DNA from: Sialis fuliginosa
Taxonomy: Eukaryota > Arthropoda > Insecta > Megaloptera > Sialidae
Length of the DNA stretch: 64,000 bases
Assembly: GCA_961205875.1 (NCBI GenBank)
Contig: OY540810.1
Coordinates: 18,104,001 to 18,168,000, forward strand
Direction: 5' to 3'
Shown here piece after piece: positions 24,307-39,122 of this stretch. Position numbers and translations under genes: made by a program. Under the pieces are notes generated by a model. The model was not told where the DNA came from and searched no databases. It was given only the letters and a program-made list of their open reading frames with translations. Position 1 is the stretch's first letter. Each line of letters starts with the position of its first letter.

Positions 24307-25799
24307 AAAAACATAAACATAAACCAAAACATAAACATAAACATAAACTAAAACATAAACTTAAACTTAAACATAAACATAAACATAAACATAAACATAA
24401 ACATAAACATAAACATAAACATAAACATAAACATAAACATAAACATAAACATAAACATAAACATAAACATAAACATAAACATAAACATAAACATAAACAT
24501 AAACATAAACATAAACATAAACATAAACATTAACATTAACATAAACATAGACATAGACATAAACATAAATATAAACATAAACATAAACATAAACATAAAC
24601 ATAAACATAAACATAAACATAAACATAAACATAAACATAAACATAAACATAAACCAAAACATAAAAATAAACCAAAACATAAACATAAACCAAAACATAA
24701 ACATAAACATAAACCAAACCATAAACACAAACATAAACATAAACATAAACATAAACATAAACAAAAACATTAACATAAACATAAACAAAAACATAAAAAT
24801 AAACCAAAACATAAACATAAACCATAACATAAACATAAACATAAACATAAACCAAAACATAAACATAAACCAAAACATAAACATAAACATAAACATAAAC
24901 ATAAACATAAACATAAACATAAACATAAACATAAATATAAACATAAACTTAAACATTAACATAAACATAAACATAAATATAAACATAAACATAAACATAA
25001 ACCAAAACATAAACATAAACATAAACCAAAACATAAACATAAACCAAAACATAAAAATAAACCAAAACATAAACATAAACCAAAACATAAAAATAAACCA
25101 AAACATAAACATAAACATAAACCAAAACATAAAAATAAAACAAAACATAAACATAAACCAAAACATAAATATAAACATAAACCAAAACATAAAAATAAAC
25201 CAAAACATAAACATAAACCAAAACATAAACATAAACATAAACCAAAACATAAAAATAAACCAAAACATAAACATAAACATTAACCAAAACATAAACATAA
25301 ACATAAATCAAAACATAAAAAAAAGCTTAAACTTGAACTTAAATATAAACTTAATTATAAACATAAACATAAACAAAAACATAAACATAATCCAAAACAT
25401 AAACATAAACCATAACATAAACAAAAACATAAACATAAACCAAAACATAAATATAAACCAAAACATAAACATAAACATAAACATAAACATAAACCAAAAC
25501 ATAAACATAAACCAAAACATAAACATAAATTTAAACCAAAACATAAAAATAAACCAAAACATAAACATAAACCAAAACATAAACATAAACATAAACCAAA
25601 ACATCAAAATAAACCAAAACATAAACATAAACATAAACATAAATCAAAACATAAAAAAAAGCTTAAACTTAAACTTAAATATAAACTTAATTATAAACAT
25701 AAACATAAACAAAAACATAAGCTTAAACATAAACTTAAATATAAACTTAATCATAAACATAAACAATATCGCAAGATTAAACATAAACATAAACATAAA
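24271..25799 (-). repeat. Hexamer satellite, C-polarity arm
   Basis: Two CTTAAA units follow the switch, then about 27 pure units, CATTAACATTAAC with CATAGACATAGAC (24528-24560), an ACCATAAACACAAAC interruption near 24719, and CCAAAA/AATAAA cassettes. Inverted T-run cassettes near 25320 and 25655 and the inverted border lead to core copy 7. The arm is mirrored by 53180-54545. Confidence 0.95.
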
Positions 25800-26246
25800 C
25801 AACACATTTCGACTCAATTCGATTATGCAAAAAAAACAATTTATATTAAATCTACCTCAAGACAGATTAGATACAAATCGTCATGATTAGTATTAATTCG
25901 TTGTATTTTGTATTTATTTGATAATAATTGTCTCGATTCGTATCAAACAGTCTATCGGAACCAAGATTTTTAAATCAATTCGAAAAGTTTCGGCGCTAAT
26001 CGGAAATTTTAAGTCAAAAAGTCTAGATTTGACTTAATTTGATGTAATTTTATTGAAATGATGCTTTTCGACTCAATTCGATTTTACAAGCAAATTAAAT
26101 TATTTTGTCTAGTCTATTTCGAAAGATTTTAAAATAATTTAATTCGAATTGATTCTAAAAGCATCATTTCACTCAAATTACAACAAATTAAATCAAATCT
26201 AGAATTTAAGACTCTCAATTTCCGATTAGTAATTTAGATGTTAAGG
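25800..26246 (-). repeat. Core element copy 7 (subfamily A2, minus strand)
   Basis: The copy is 447 bp owing to one extra T (AGTAATTTAGATG near 26233). It also carries T at 25881 where copies on this strand read A. It is the second inverted core. Its partner across the largest inverted repeat is copy 9. Confidence 0.95.
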
Positions 26247-29200
26247 ATTATGTTTATGTTTATGATTAAGATAATGTTTATGTTTTAGTTAATGTTTTGG
26301 TTTATGTTTATATTTTGGTTTATGTTTATGTTTAGGTTTAAGTTTATGTTTTGGTTTATGTTTATGTTTTGGTTTATGCTTATGTTTTGGTTTATGTTTA
26401 TGTTTATGTTTATGTTTATGTTTATGTTTATGTTTATGTTTATGTTTATGTTTATGTTTATGTTTATGTTTATGTTTTGGTTTATGTTTATGTTTTGGTT
26501 TATGTTTATGTTTTGGTTTATGTTTATGTTTTAGTTTATGTTTATGTTTATGTTTATGTTTATGTTTAAGTTTATGTTTATGTTTATGTCTTGGTTTATG
26601 TTTATGTTTTGATTTATTTTAATGTTAATGTTTTAGTTAATGTTTATGTTTTTGGTTATGTTTTGGTTTATGTTTTGGTTTATGTTTTAGTTTATGTTTT
26701 TGTTTATGTTTATATTTATGTTTATGTTTATGATTAAGATTATGTTTATGTTTAAGTTTATGTTTTAGTTTATGTTGATGTTTTGGTTTATGTTTATGTT
26801 TATGTTTTAGTTTATGTTTATGTTTTGGTTTATGTTTATGTTTATGTTTATATTTATGTTTATGTTTATGATTAAGATTATGTTTATGTTTAAGTTTATG
26901 TTTTGGTTTATGTTTATGTTTTGGTTTATGTTTATGTTTTGGTTTATGTTTATGTTTATGTTTTGGTTTATGTTTATGTTTATGTTTTTGTTTATGTTTA
27001 TGTTAATGTTTATGTTTATGTTTATGTTTATGTTTAAGTTTATGTTTATGTTTATGTTTTGGTTTATGTTTATGTTTATGTTTATGTTTATGTTTATGTT
27101 TATGTTTATGTTTATGTTTATGTTTATGTTTATGTTTATGTTTATGTTTATGTTTATGTTTATGTTTATGTTTATGTTTATGTTTATGTTTATGTTTTGG
27201 TTTATGTTTATGCTTATGATTATATTTATGTTTATGTTTATGATTAAGATTATGTTTATGTTTAAGTTTATGTTTTAGTTTTTGTTTATGTTTTGGTTTA
27301 TGTTTATGTTTATGTTTATGTTTATTTTTATGTTTATGTTTATGTTTATGTTTATGTTTATGTTTATGTTTATGTTTATGTTTATGTTTATGTTTATGTT
27401 TATGTTTATGTTTTGGTTTATGTTTATGTTTTGATTTATGTTTATGTTTATGTATTGGTTAATGTTTATGTTTATGTTTATGTTTATGTTTATGTTTATG
27501 TTTATGTTTATGTTTATGTTTATGTTTATGTTTATGTTTATGTTTATGTTTATGTTTATGTTTATGTTTATGTTTATGTTTATGTTTATGTTTATGTTTA
27601 TGTTTATGTTTATGTTTATGTTTATGTTTATGTTTATGTTTATGTTTATGTTATGTTTATGTTTATGTTTATGTTTATGTTTATGTTTATGTTTATGTTT
27701 ATGTTTATGTTTATGTTTATGTTTTGGTTTATGTTTATGTTTTGGTTTATGTTTATGTTTATGTTTATGTTTATGTTTTGGTTTATGTTTATGTTTTGGT
27801 TTATGTTTATGATTTGGTTTATGTTTATGTTTTGGTTTATGTTTATGTTTATGATTATATTTATGTTTATGTTTATGTTTATGATTAAGATTATGTTTAT
27901 GTTTAAGTTTATGTTTTAGTTTATGTTTATGTTTTGGTTTATGTTTATGTTTATGTTTTGGTTAATGTTTATCTTTTTGTTTATGTTTATGTTAATGTTT
28001 ATGTTTATGTTTATGTTTAAGTTTATGTTTATGTTTATGTTTATGTTTATGTTTATGTTTATGTTTATGTTTATGTTTATGTTTATGTTTATGTTTATGT
28101 TTATGTTTATGTTTATGTTTATGTTTATGTTTATGTTTATGTTTATGTTTATGTTTTGGTTAATGTTTATGTTTTGGTTTATGTTTTGGTTAATGTTTAT
28201 GTTTTGATTTATGTTTATGTTTATGTTTTGGTTAATGTTTATGTTTTGGTTTATGTTTATGTTAATGTTTATATTTATGTTTATGTTAATGATTAAGATT
28301 ATGTTTATGTTTAAATTTATGTTTTAGTTTATGTTAATGTTTTGGTATATGTTTATGTTTATGTTTTGGTTTAAGTTTATGTTTTGGTTTATGTTTATGT
28401 TTAAGTTTATATTTATGTTTATGTTTATGATTAAGATTATGTTTATGTTTAAGATTATGTTTTAGTTTTTGTTTATGTTTTGGTTTATGTTTATGTTTTG
28501 GTTTATGTTAATTTTTATGTTTTGGTTTATCTTTATGTTTTAGTTTATGTTTATGTTTATGTTTATGTTTATGTTTATGTTTATGTTTATGTTTATGTTT
28601 ATGTTTATGTTTATGTTTATGTTTATGTTTATGTTTATATTTATGTTTATGTTTATGTTTATGTTTATGTTTATGTTTATGTTTATGTTTATGTTTATGT
28701 TTATGTTTATGTTTATGTTTATGTTTATGTTTATGTTTATGTTTATGTTTATGTTTATGTTTATGTTTATGTTTATGTTTATGTTTATGTTTATGTTTAT
28801 GTTTATGTTTATGTTTATGTTTATGTTTATGTTTATGTTTATGTTTATGTTTATGTCTATGTTTATGTTTATGGTTATGTTTATGTTTTGGTTTATGTTT
28901 ATGTTTTGATTTATGTTTATGTTTATGTATTGGTTAATGTTTATGTTTTGGTTTATGTTTTGGTTTATGTTTTTGTTTATGTTTTTGTTTATGTTTATAT
29001 TTATGTTTATGTTTATGATTAAGATTATGTTTATGTTTTAGTTTATGTTTATGTTTTGGTTTATGTTTATGTTTATGTTTTGGTTTATGTTTATGTTTAT
29101 GTTTTGTTTTTATGTTTATGTTTATGTTTATGTTTATATTTATGTTTATGTTTATGTTTATGTTTATGTTTATGTTTATGTTTATGTTTATGTTTATGTT

Positions 29201-32200
29201 TATGTTTATGTTTATGTTTATGTTTATGTTTATGTTTATGTTTATGTTTATGTTTTAGATTATGTTTATGTTTTGGTTTATGTTTATGTTTATGATTTGG
29301 TTTATGTTTATGTTTTGGTTTATGTTTATGTTTATGATTATATTTATGTTTATGTTTATGTTTATGATTAAGATTATGTTTATGTTTAAGTTTATGTTTT
29401 AGTTTATGTTTATGTTTATGTTTATGTTTATGTTTATGTTTATGTTTATGTTTATGTTTATGTTTATGTTTATGTTTATGTTTATGTTTATGTTTATGTT
29501 TATGTTTATGTTTATGTTTATGTTTATGTTTATGTTTATGTTTATGTTTATGTTTTGGTTAATGTTTATGTTTTGGTTTATGTTTTGGTTAATGTTTATG
29601 TTTTGATTTATGTTTATGTTTATGTTTTGGTTAATGTTTATGTTTTGGTTTATGTTTATGTTAATGTTTATATTTATGTTTATGTTAATGATTAAGATTA
29701 TGTTTATGTTTAAATTTATGTTTTAGTTTATGTTAATGTTTTGGTATATGTTTATGTTTATGTTTTGGTTTAAGTTTATGTTTTGGTTTATGTTTATGTT
29801 TATGTTTATGTTTATATTTATGTTTATGTTTATGATTAAGATTATGTTTATGTTTAAGATTATGTTTTAGTTTTTGTTTATGTTTTGGTTTATGTTTATG
29901 TTTTGGTTTATGTTAATTTTTATGTTTTGGTTTATCTTTATGTTTTAGTTTATGTTTATGTTTATGTTTATGCTTATGTTTATGTTTATGTTTATGTTTA
30001 TGTTTATGTTTATGTTTATGTTTATGTTTATATTTATGTTTATGTTTATGTTTATGTTTATGTTTATGTTTATGTTTATGTTTATGTTTATGTTTATGTT
30101 TATGTTTATGTTTATGTTTATGTTTATGTTTATGTTTATGTTTATGTTTATGTTTATGTTTATGTTTATGTTTATGTTTATGTTTATGTTTTGGTTAATG
30201 TTTATGTTTTGGTTTATGTTTTGGTTAATGTTTATGTTTTGATTTATGTTTATGTTTATGTTTTGGTTAATGTTTATGTTTTGGTTTATGTTTATGTTAA
30301 TGTTTATATTTATGTTTATGTTAATGATTAAGATTATGTTTATGTTTAAGTTTATGTTTTAGTTTATGTTAATGTTTTGGTATATGTTTATGTTTATGTT
30401 TTGGTTTAAGTTTATGTTTTGGTTTATGTTTATGTTTATGTTTATGTTTATATTTATGTTTATGTTTATGATTAAGATTATGTTTATGTTTAAGATTATG
30501 TTTTAGTTTTTGTTTATGTTTTGGTTTATGTTTATGTTTTGGTTTATGTTAATTTTTAAGTTTTGGTTTATCTTTATGTTTTAGTTTATGTTTATGTTTA
30601 TGTTTATGTTTATGTTTATGTTTATGTTTATGTTTATGTTTATGTTTATGTTTATGTTTATGTTTATGTTTATGTTTATGTTTATGTTTATGTTTATGTT
30701 TATGTTTATGTTTATGTTTATGTTTATGTTTATGTTTATGTTTATGTTTATGTTTATGTTTATGTTTATGTTTATGTTTATGTTTATGTTTATGTTTATG
30801 TTTATGTTTATGTTTATGTTTATGTTTATGTTTATGTTTATGTTTATGTTTATGTTTATGTTTATGTTTATGTTTATGTTTATGTTTATGTCTATGTTTA
30901 TGTTTATGGTTATGTTTATGTTTTGGTTTATGTTTATGTTTTGATTTATGTTTATGTTTATGTATTGGTTAATGTTTATGTTTTGGTTTATGTTTTGGTT
31001 TATGTTTTTGTTTATGTTTTTGTTTATGTTTATATTTATGTTTATGTTTATGATTAAGATTATGTTTATGTTTTAGTTTATGTTTATGTTTTGGTTTATG
31101 TTTATGTTTATGTTTATGTTTATGTTTATGTTTATGTTTATGTTTATGTTTATGTTTTGGTTTATGTTTATGCTTATGATTATATTTATGTTTATGTTTA
31201 TGATTAAGATTATGTTTATGTTTAAGTTTATGTTTTAGTTTTTGTTTATGTTTTGGTTTATGTTTATGTTTATGTTTATGTTTATTTTTATGTTTATGTT
31301 TATGTTTATGTTTATGTTTATGTTTATGTTTATGTTTATGTTTATGTTTATGTTTATGTTTATGTTTATGTTTTGGTTTATGTTTATGTTTTGATTTATG
31401 TTTATGTTTATGTATTGGTTAATGTTTATGTTTATGTTTATGTTTATGTTTATGTTTATGTTTATGTTTATGTTTATGTTTATGTTTATGTTTATGTTTA
31501 TGTTTATGTTTATGTTTATGTTTATGTTTATGTTTATGTTTATGTTTATGTTTATGTTTATGTTTATGTTTATGTTTATGTTTATGTTTATGTTTATGTT
31601 TATGTTTATGTTATGTTTATGTTTATGTTTATGTTTATGTTTATGTTTATGTTTATGTTTATGTTTATGTTTATGTTTATGTTTTGGTTTATGTTTATGT
31701 TTTGGTTTATGTTTATGTTTATGTTTATGTTTATGTTTTGGTTTATGTTTATGTTTTGGTTTATGTTTATGATTTGGTTTATGTTTATGTTTTGGTTTAT
31801 GTTTATGTTTATGATTATATTTATGTTTATGTTTATGTTTATGATTAAGATTATGTTTATGTTTAAGTTTATGTTTTAGTTTATGTTTATGTTTTGGTTT
31901 ATGTTTATGTTTATGTTTTGGTTAATGTTTATCTTTTTGTTTATGTTTATGTTAATGTTTATGTTTATGTTTATGTTTAAGTTTATGTTTATGTTTATGT
32001 TTATGTTTATGTTTATGTTTATGTTTATGTTTATGTTTATGTTTATGTTTATGTTTATGTTTATGTTTATGTTTATGTTTATGTTTATGTTTATGTTTAT
32101 GTTTATGTTTATGTTTATGTTTTGGTTAATGTTTATGTTTTGGTTTATGTTTTGGTTAATGTTTATGTTTTGATTTATGTTTATGTTTATGTTTTGGTTA

Positions 32201-35200
32201 ATGTTTATGTTTTGGTTTATGTTTATGTTAATGTTTATATTTATGTTTATGTTAATGATTAAGATTATGTTTATGTTTAAATTTATGTTTTAGTTTATGT
32301 TAATGTTTTGGTATATGTTTATGTTTATGTTTTGGTTTAAGTTTATGTTTTGGTTTATGTTTATGTTTAAGTTTATATTTATGTTTATGTTTATGATTAA
32401 GATTATGTTTATGTTTAAGATTATGTTTTAGTTTTTGTTTATGTTTTGGTTTATGTTTATGTTTTGGTTTATGTTAATTTTTATGTTTTGGTTTATCTTT
32501 ATGTTTTAGTTTATGTTTATGTTTATGTTTATGTTTATGTTTATGTTTATGTTTATGTTTATGTTTATGTTTATGTTTATGTTTATGTTTATGTTTATGT
32601 TTATATTTATGTTTATGTTTATGTTTATGTTTATGTTTATGTTTATGTTTATGTTTATGTTTATGTTTATGTTTATGTTTATGTTTATGTTTATGTTTAT
32701 GTTTATGTTTATGTTTATGTTTATGTTTATGTTTATGTTTATGTTTATGTTTATGTTTATGTTTATGTTTATGTTTATGTTTATGTTTATGTTTATGTTT
32801 ATGTTTATGTTTATGTTTATGTCTATGTTTATGTTTATGGTTATGTTTATGTTTTGGTTTATGTTTATGTTTTGATTTATGTTTATGTTTATGTATTGGT
32901 TAATGTTTATGTTTTGGTTTATGTTTTGGTTTATGTTTTGGTTTATGTTTTTGTTTATGTTTTTGTTTATGTTTATATTTATGTTTATGTTTATGATTAA
33001 GATTATGTTTATGTTTTAGTTTATGTTTATGTTTTGGTTTATGTTTATGTTTATGTTTTGGTTTATGTTTATGTTTATGTTTTGTTTTTATGTTTATGTT
33101 TATGTTTATGTTTATATTTATGTTTATGTTTATGTTTATGTTTATGTTTATGTTTATGTTTATGTTTATGTTTATGTTTATGTTTATGTTTATGTTTATG
33201 TTTATGTTTATGTTTATGTTTATGTTTATGTTTTAGATTATGTTTATGTTTTGGTTTATGTTTATGTTTATGATTTGGTTTATGTTTATGTTTTGGTTTA
33301 TGTTTATGTTTATGATTATATTTATGTTTATGTTTATGTTTATGATTAAGATTATGTTTATGTTTAAGTTTATGTTTTAGTTTATGTTTATGTTTATGTT
33401 TATGTTTATGTTTATGTTTATGTTTATGTTTATGTTTATGTTTATGTTTATGTTTATGTTTATGTTTATGTTTATGTTTATGTTTATGTTTATGTTTATG
33501 TTTATGTTTATGTTTATGTTTTGGTTAATGTTTATGTTTTGGTTTATGTTTTGGTTAATGTTTATGTTTTGATTTATGTTTATGTTTATGTTTTGGTTAA
33601 TGTTTATGTTTTGGTTTATGTTTATGTTAATGTTTATATTTATGTTTATGTTAATGATTAAGATTATGTTTATGTTTAAATTTATGTTTTAGTTTATGTT
33701 AATGTTTTGGTATATGTTTATGTTTATGTTTTGGTTTAAGTTTATGTTTTGGTTTATGTTTATGTTTATGTTTATGTTTATATTTATGTTTATGTTTATG
33801 ATTAAGATTATGTTTATGTTTAAGATTATGTTTTAGTTTTTGTTTATGTTTTGGTTTATGTTTATGTTTTGGTTTATGTTAATTTTTATGTTTTGGTTTA
33901 TCTTTATGTTTTAGTTTATGTTTATGTTTATGTTTATGCTTATGTTTATGTTTATGTTTATGTTTATGTTTATGTTTATGTTTATGTTTATGTTTATATT
34001 TATGTTTATGTTTATGTTTATGTTTATGTTTATGTTTATGTTTATGTTTATGTTTATGTTTATGTTTATGTTTATGTTTATGTTTATGTTTATGTTTATG
34101 TTTATGTTTATGTTTATGTTTATGTTTATGTTTATGTTTATGTTTATGTTTATGTTTTGGTTAATGTTTATGTTTTGGTTTATGTTTTGGTTAATGTTTA
34201 TGTTTTGATTTATGTTTATGTTTATGTTTTGGTTAATGTTTATGTTTTGGTTTATGTTTATGTTAATGTTTATATTTATGTTTATGTTAATGATTAAGAT
34301 TATGTTTATGTTTAAGTTTATGTTTTAGTTTATGTTAATGTTTTGGTATATGTTTATGTTTATGTTTTGGTTTAAGTTTATGTTTTGGTTTATGTTTATG
34401 TTTATGTTTATGTTTATATTTATGTTTATGTTTATGATTAAGATTATGTTTATGTTTAAGATTATGTTTTAGTTTTTGTTTATGTTTTGGTTTATGTTTA
34501 TGTTTTGGTTTATGTTAATTTTTAAGTTTTGGTTTATCTTTATGTTTTAGTTTATGTTTATGTTTATGTTTATGTTTATGTTTATGTTTATGTTTATGTT
34601 TATGTTTATGTTTATGTTTATGTTTATGTTTATGTTTATGTTTATGTTTATGTTTATGTTTATGTTTATGTTTATGTTTATGTTTATGTTTATGTTTATG
34701 TTTATGTTTATGTTTATGTTTATGTTTATGTTTATGTTTATGTTTATGTTTATGTTTATGTTTATGTTTATGTTTATGTTTATGTTTATGTTTATGTTTA
34801 TGTTTATGTTTATGTTTATGTTTATGTTTATGTTTATGTTTATGTTTATGTTTATGTTTATGTTTATGTCTATGTTTATGTTTATGGTTATGTTTATGTT
34901 TTGGTTTATGTTTATGTTTTGATTTATGTTTATGTTTATGTATTGGTTAATGTTTATGTTTTGGTTTATGTTTTGGTTTATGTTTTTGTTTATGTTTTTG
35001 TTTATGTTTATATTTATGTTTATGTTTATGATTAAGATTATGTTTATGTTTTAGTTTATGTTTATGTTTTGGTTTATGTTTATGTTTATGTTTTGGTTTA
35101 TGTTTATGTTTATGTTTTGTTTTTATGTTTATGTTTATGTTTATGTTTATATTTATGTTTATGTTTATGTTTATGTTTATGTTTATGTTTATGTTTATGT

Positions 35201-36225
35201 TTATGTTTATGTTTATGTTTATGTTTATGTTTATGTTTATGTTTTAGATTATGTTTATGTTTTGGTTTATGTTTATGCTTATGATTAAGATTATGTTTAT
35301 GTTTTGGATTATGTTTATGTTTTGGTTTATGTTTATTTTTACGTTTATATTTATGTTTATGTTTATGATTAAGATTATGTTTATGATTAAGATTATGTTT
35401 ATGTTTTATGTTTTAGTTTATATTTATGTTTTGGTTTATGTTTATGTTTATGTTTTGGTTTATGTTTATGTTTATGTTTTGGTTTATGTTTATGTTTATG
35501 TTTATGTTTATGTTTATGTTTATGTTTATGTTTATGTTTATGTTTATGTTTATGTTTATGTTTATGTTTATGTTTATGTTTATGTTTATGTTTTAGATTA
35601 TGTTTATGTTTTGGTTTATGTTTATGTTTATGATTAAGATTATGTTTATGTTTTGGATTATGTTTATGTTTTGGTTTATGTTTATGTTTATGTTTATATT
35701 TATGTTTATGTTTATGTTTATGTTTATGTTTATGTTTATGTTTATGTTTATGTTTATGTTTATGTTTATGTTTATGTTTATGTTTATGTTTATGTTTATG
35801 TTTATGTTTATGTTTATGTTTATGTTTATGTTTATGTTTATGTTTATGTTTATGTTTATGTTTATGTTTATGTTTATGTTTATGTTTATGTTTATGTTTA
35901 TGTTTATGTTTATGTTTATGTTTATGTTTATGTTTATGTTTATGTTTATGTTTATGTTTATATTTATTTTTATGTCTATGTCTATGTTTATGTTAATGTT
36001 AATGTTTATGTTTATGTTTATGTTTATGTTTATGTTTATGTTTATGTTTATGTTTATGTTTATGTTTATTTTTATGTTTATGTTTATGTTTATGTTTATG
36101 TTTATGTTTATGTTTATGTTTAAGTTTAAGTTTAAGTTTATGTTTTAGTTTATGTTTATGTTTATGTTTTGGTTTATGTTTATGTTTTTGTTTGTTTATA
36201 TTTTAGCTAAAGTTTATGTTTATGA
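26247..36225 (+). repeat. Long G-polarity satellite arm with internal tandem duplication
   Basis: This is almost 10 kb of uninterrupted TTTATG polarity. After an inverted left border (to about 26810) it holds cassettes, then two tandem copies of a 3.96-kb block (about 27140-35095), then a terminal part with ATTAAG ATTATG blocks (35280-35400 and 35630-35660) and about 43 pure units (35698-35960). TCTATG and TTAATG doublets and three TTTAAG units lie just before the switch. Single 5-base units lie at 27651 and 31611, one per duplicate. No gene is seen. Confidence 0.94.
27140..35095 (+). repeat. Tandem duplication of a 3.96-kb satellite block
   Basis: The copies are about 27140-31110 and 31110-35095. 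Lines of sequence match base for base at an offset of 3,960 at the start, rising to 3,966-3,978 through gained hexamers. For example TTTATTTTTATG lies at 27322 and 31282, and the 5-base unit at 27651 and 31611. Each copy also has three internal cassettes starting with TTTTGGTTTATG and TTAATTTTTATG near 28500, 29905 and 30548, so there is nested repetition. Confidence 0.92.
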
Positions 36226-36302
36226 CATAAACATAAACATAATAATAAACATAAACATATACATAAACATTAACTTAAACATACACATAACCATAAACAA
36301 AC
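36190..36302 (+). other. AGCTAAA polarity-switch element (plus, AATAATAA subtype)
   Basis: GTTTGTTTATATTTTAGC lies on the left, the hinge at about 36225, then CATAATAATAAAC before CATATA on the C side. It ends ACAAACAAAAAC. The trinucleotide insertion is shared with 11638 and 49492. Confidence 0.92.
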
Positions 36303-38676
36303 AAAAACATAAACATAAACATAAACATAAATATAAACATAAACATAAACATAAACATAAACATAAACATAAACATAAACATAAACATAAACATAAACAT
36401 AAACATAAATATAATCATAAGCATAAACATAAACCAAAACATAAACATAAACCAAAACATAAACATAAACATAAACCAAAACATAAACATAAACTAAAAC
36501 ATAAAGATAAACCAAAACATAAAAATTAACATAAACCAAAACATAAACATAAACCAAAACATAAACAAAAACTAAAACATAATCTTAAACATAAACATAA
36601 TCTTAATCATAAACATAAACATAAATATAAACATAAACATAAACATAAACATAAACCAAAACATAAACTTAAACCAAAACATAAACATAAACATAAACCA
36701 AAACATTAACATAAACTAAAACATAAACTTAAACATAAACATAATCCTTATCATTAACATAAACATAAATATAAACATTAACATAAACATAAACCAAAAC
36801 ATAAACCAAAGCATAAACATTAACCAAAACATAAACATAAACATAAATCAAAACATAAACATTAACCAAAACATAAACCAAAACATAAACATTAACCAAA
36901 ACATAAACATAAACATAAACATAAACATAAACATAAACATAAACATAAACATAAACATAAACATAAACATAAACATAAACATAAACCAAAACATAAACAT
37001 AAACATAAACTTAAACATAAACATTAACATAAACATAAACAAAAAGATAAACATTAACCAAAACATAAACATAAACATAAACCAAAACATAAACATAAAC
37101 TAAAACATAAACTTAAACATAAACATAATCTTAATCATAAACATAAACATAAATATAATCATAAACATAAACATAAACCAAAACATAAACATAAACCAAA
37201 TCATAAACATAAACCAAAACATAAACATAAACCAAAACATAAACATAAACCAAAACATAAACATAAACATAAACATAAACCAAAACATAAACATAAACAT
37301 AAACATAAACATAAACATAAACATAAACATAAACATAAACATAAACATAAACATAAACATAAACATAAACATAACATAAACATAAACATAAACATAAACA
37401 TAAACATAAACATAAACATAAACATAAACATAAACATAAACATAAACATAAACATAAACATAAACATAAACATAAACATAAACATAAACATAAACATAAA
37501 CATAAACATAAACATAAACATAAACATTAACATTAACATAAACATAAACATAAACAAAAACATAAACATAAACATAAACCAAAACATAAACATAAACATA
37601 AACCAAAACATAAACATAAACCAAAACATAAACATAAACCAAAACATAAACACAAACTAAAACATAAACATAAACATAAACATAAACATAAACATAAACA
37701 TTAACATAAACATAAACATAGACATAAACATAAACATAAACCAAAACATAAACATAAACATAAACTTAAACATAAACATAAACATAAACATAAACATAAA
37801 CATAAACATAAACATAAACATAAACATAAACATAAACCAAAACATAAACATAAACATAAACTTAAACATAAACATAAACATAAACATAAACATAGACATA
37901 AATATAAACATAAACATAAACATAAACATAAACAAAAACATAAACATAAACATAAACATAAACATAAACATAAACATAAACATAAACATAAACATAAACA
38001 TAAACCAAAACATAAACATAAACATAAACTTAAACATAAACATAAACATAAACATTAACATAAACATAAACAAAAACATAAACATAAACATAAACCAAAA
38101 CATAAACATTAACCAAAACATAAACATAAACCAAAACATAAACATAAACTAAAACATAAACTTAAACATAAACATAATCTTAATCATAAACATTAACATA
38201 AATATAATCATAAACACAAACATAAACCAAAACATAAACAAAAACCAAAACATAAAGATAAACCAAAACATAAAAATTAACCAAAACATAAAAATTAACA
38301 TAAACCAAAACATAAACATAAACTTAAACATAAACATAATCTTAATCATAAACATAAACATAAATATAAACATAAACATAAACATAAACCAAAACATAAA
38401 CATAAACATAAACTAAAACATAAACATAAACATAAACCAAAACATAAACATAAACTAAAACATAAACTTAAACATAAACATAAACTTAAACATAAACATA
38501 AACATAAACATAAACATAAACATAAACATAAACATAAACATAAACATAAACATAAACATAAACATAAACATAAACATAAACTTAAACCTAAACATAAACA
38601 TAAACCAAAACATAAACATAAACCAAAACATTAACTAAAACATAAACATTATCTTAATCATAAACATAAACATAAT
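36226..38676 (-). repeat. Hexamer satellite, C-polarity arm
   Basis: The arm has short pure runs, CCAAAA/CATTAA cassettes, AATCCTTATC at about 36744 (a variant of AATCTTAATC) and the 5-base unit near 37373. It is a direct copy of 3190-5391 from about 36480 onward, and its first 0.8 kb also matches 49528-50185. Confidence 0.95.
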
Positions 38677-39122
38677 CCTTAACATCTAATTACTAATCGG
38701 AAATTGAGAGTCTTAAATTCTAGATTTGATTTAATTTGTTGTAATTTGAGTGAAATGATGCTTTTAGAATCAATTCGAATTAAATTATTTTAAAATCTTT
38801 CGAAATAGACTAGACAAAATAATTTAATTTGCTTGTAAAATCGAATTGAGTCGAAAAGCATCATTTCAATAAAATTACATCAAATTAAGTCAAATCTAGA
38901 CTTTTTGACTTAAAATTTCCGATTAGCGCCGAAACTTTTCGAATTGATTTAAAAATCTTGGTTCCGATAGACTGTTTGATACGAATCGAGACAATTATTA
39001 TCAAATAAATACAAAATACAACGAATTAATACTAATCATGTCGATTTGTATCTAATCTGTCTTGAGGTAGATTTAATATAAATTGTTTTTTTTGCATAAT
39101 CGAATTGAGTCGAAATGTGTTG
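38677..39122 (+). repeat. Core element copy 8 (subfamily A2)
   Basis: A 446-bp copy with the A-type centre, GACAATTATT, and the plain TTGTTTATGTTTATG border. No private change was noticed relative to copy 2, its direct counterpart. Confidence 0.95.
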
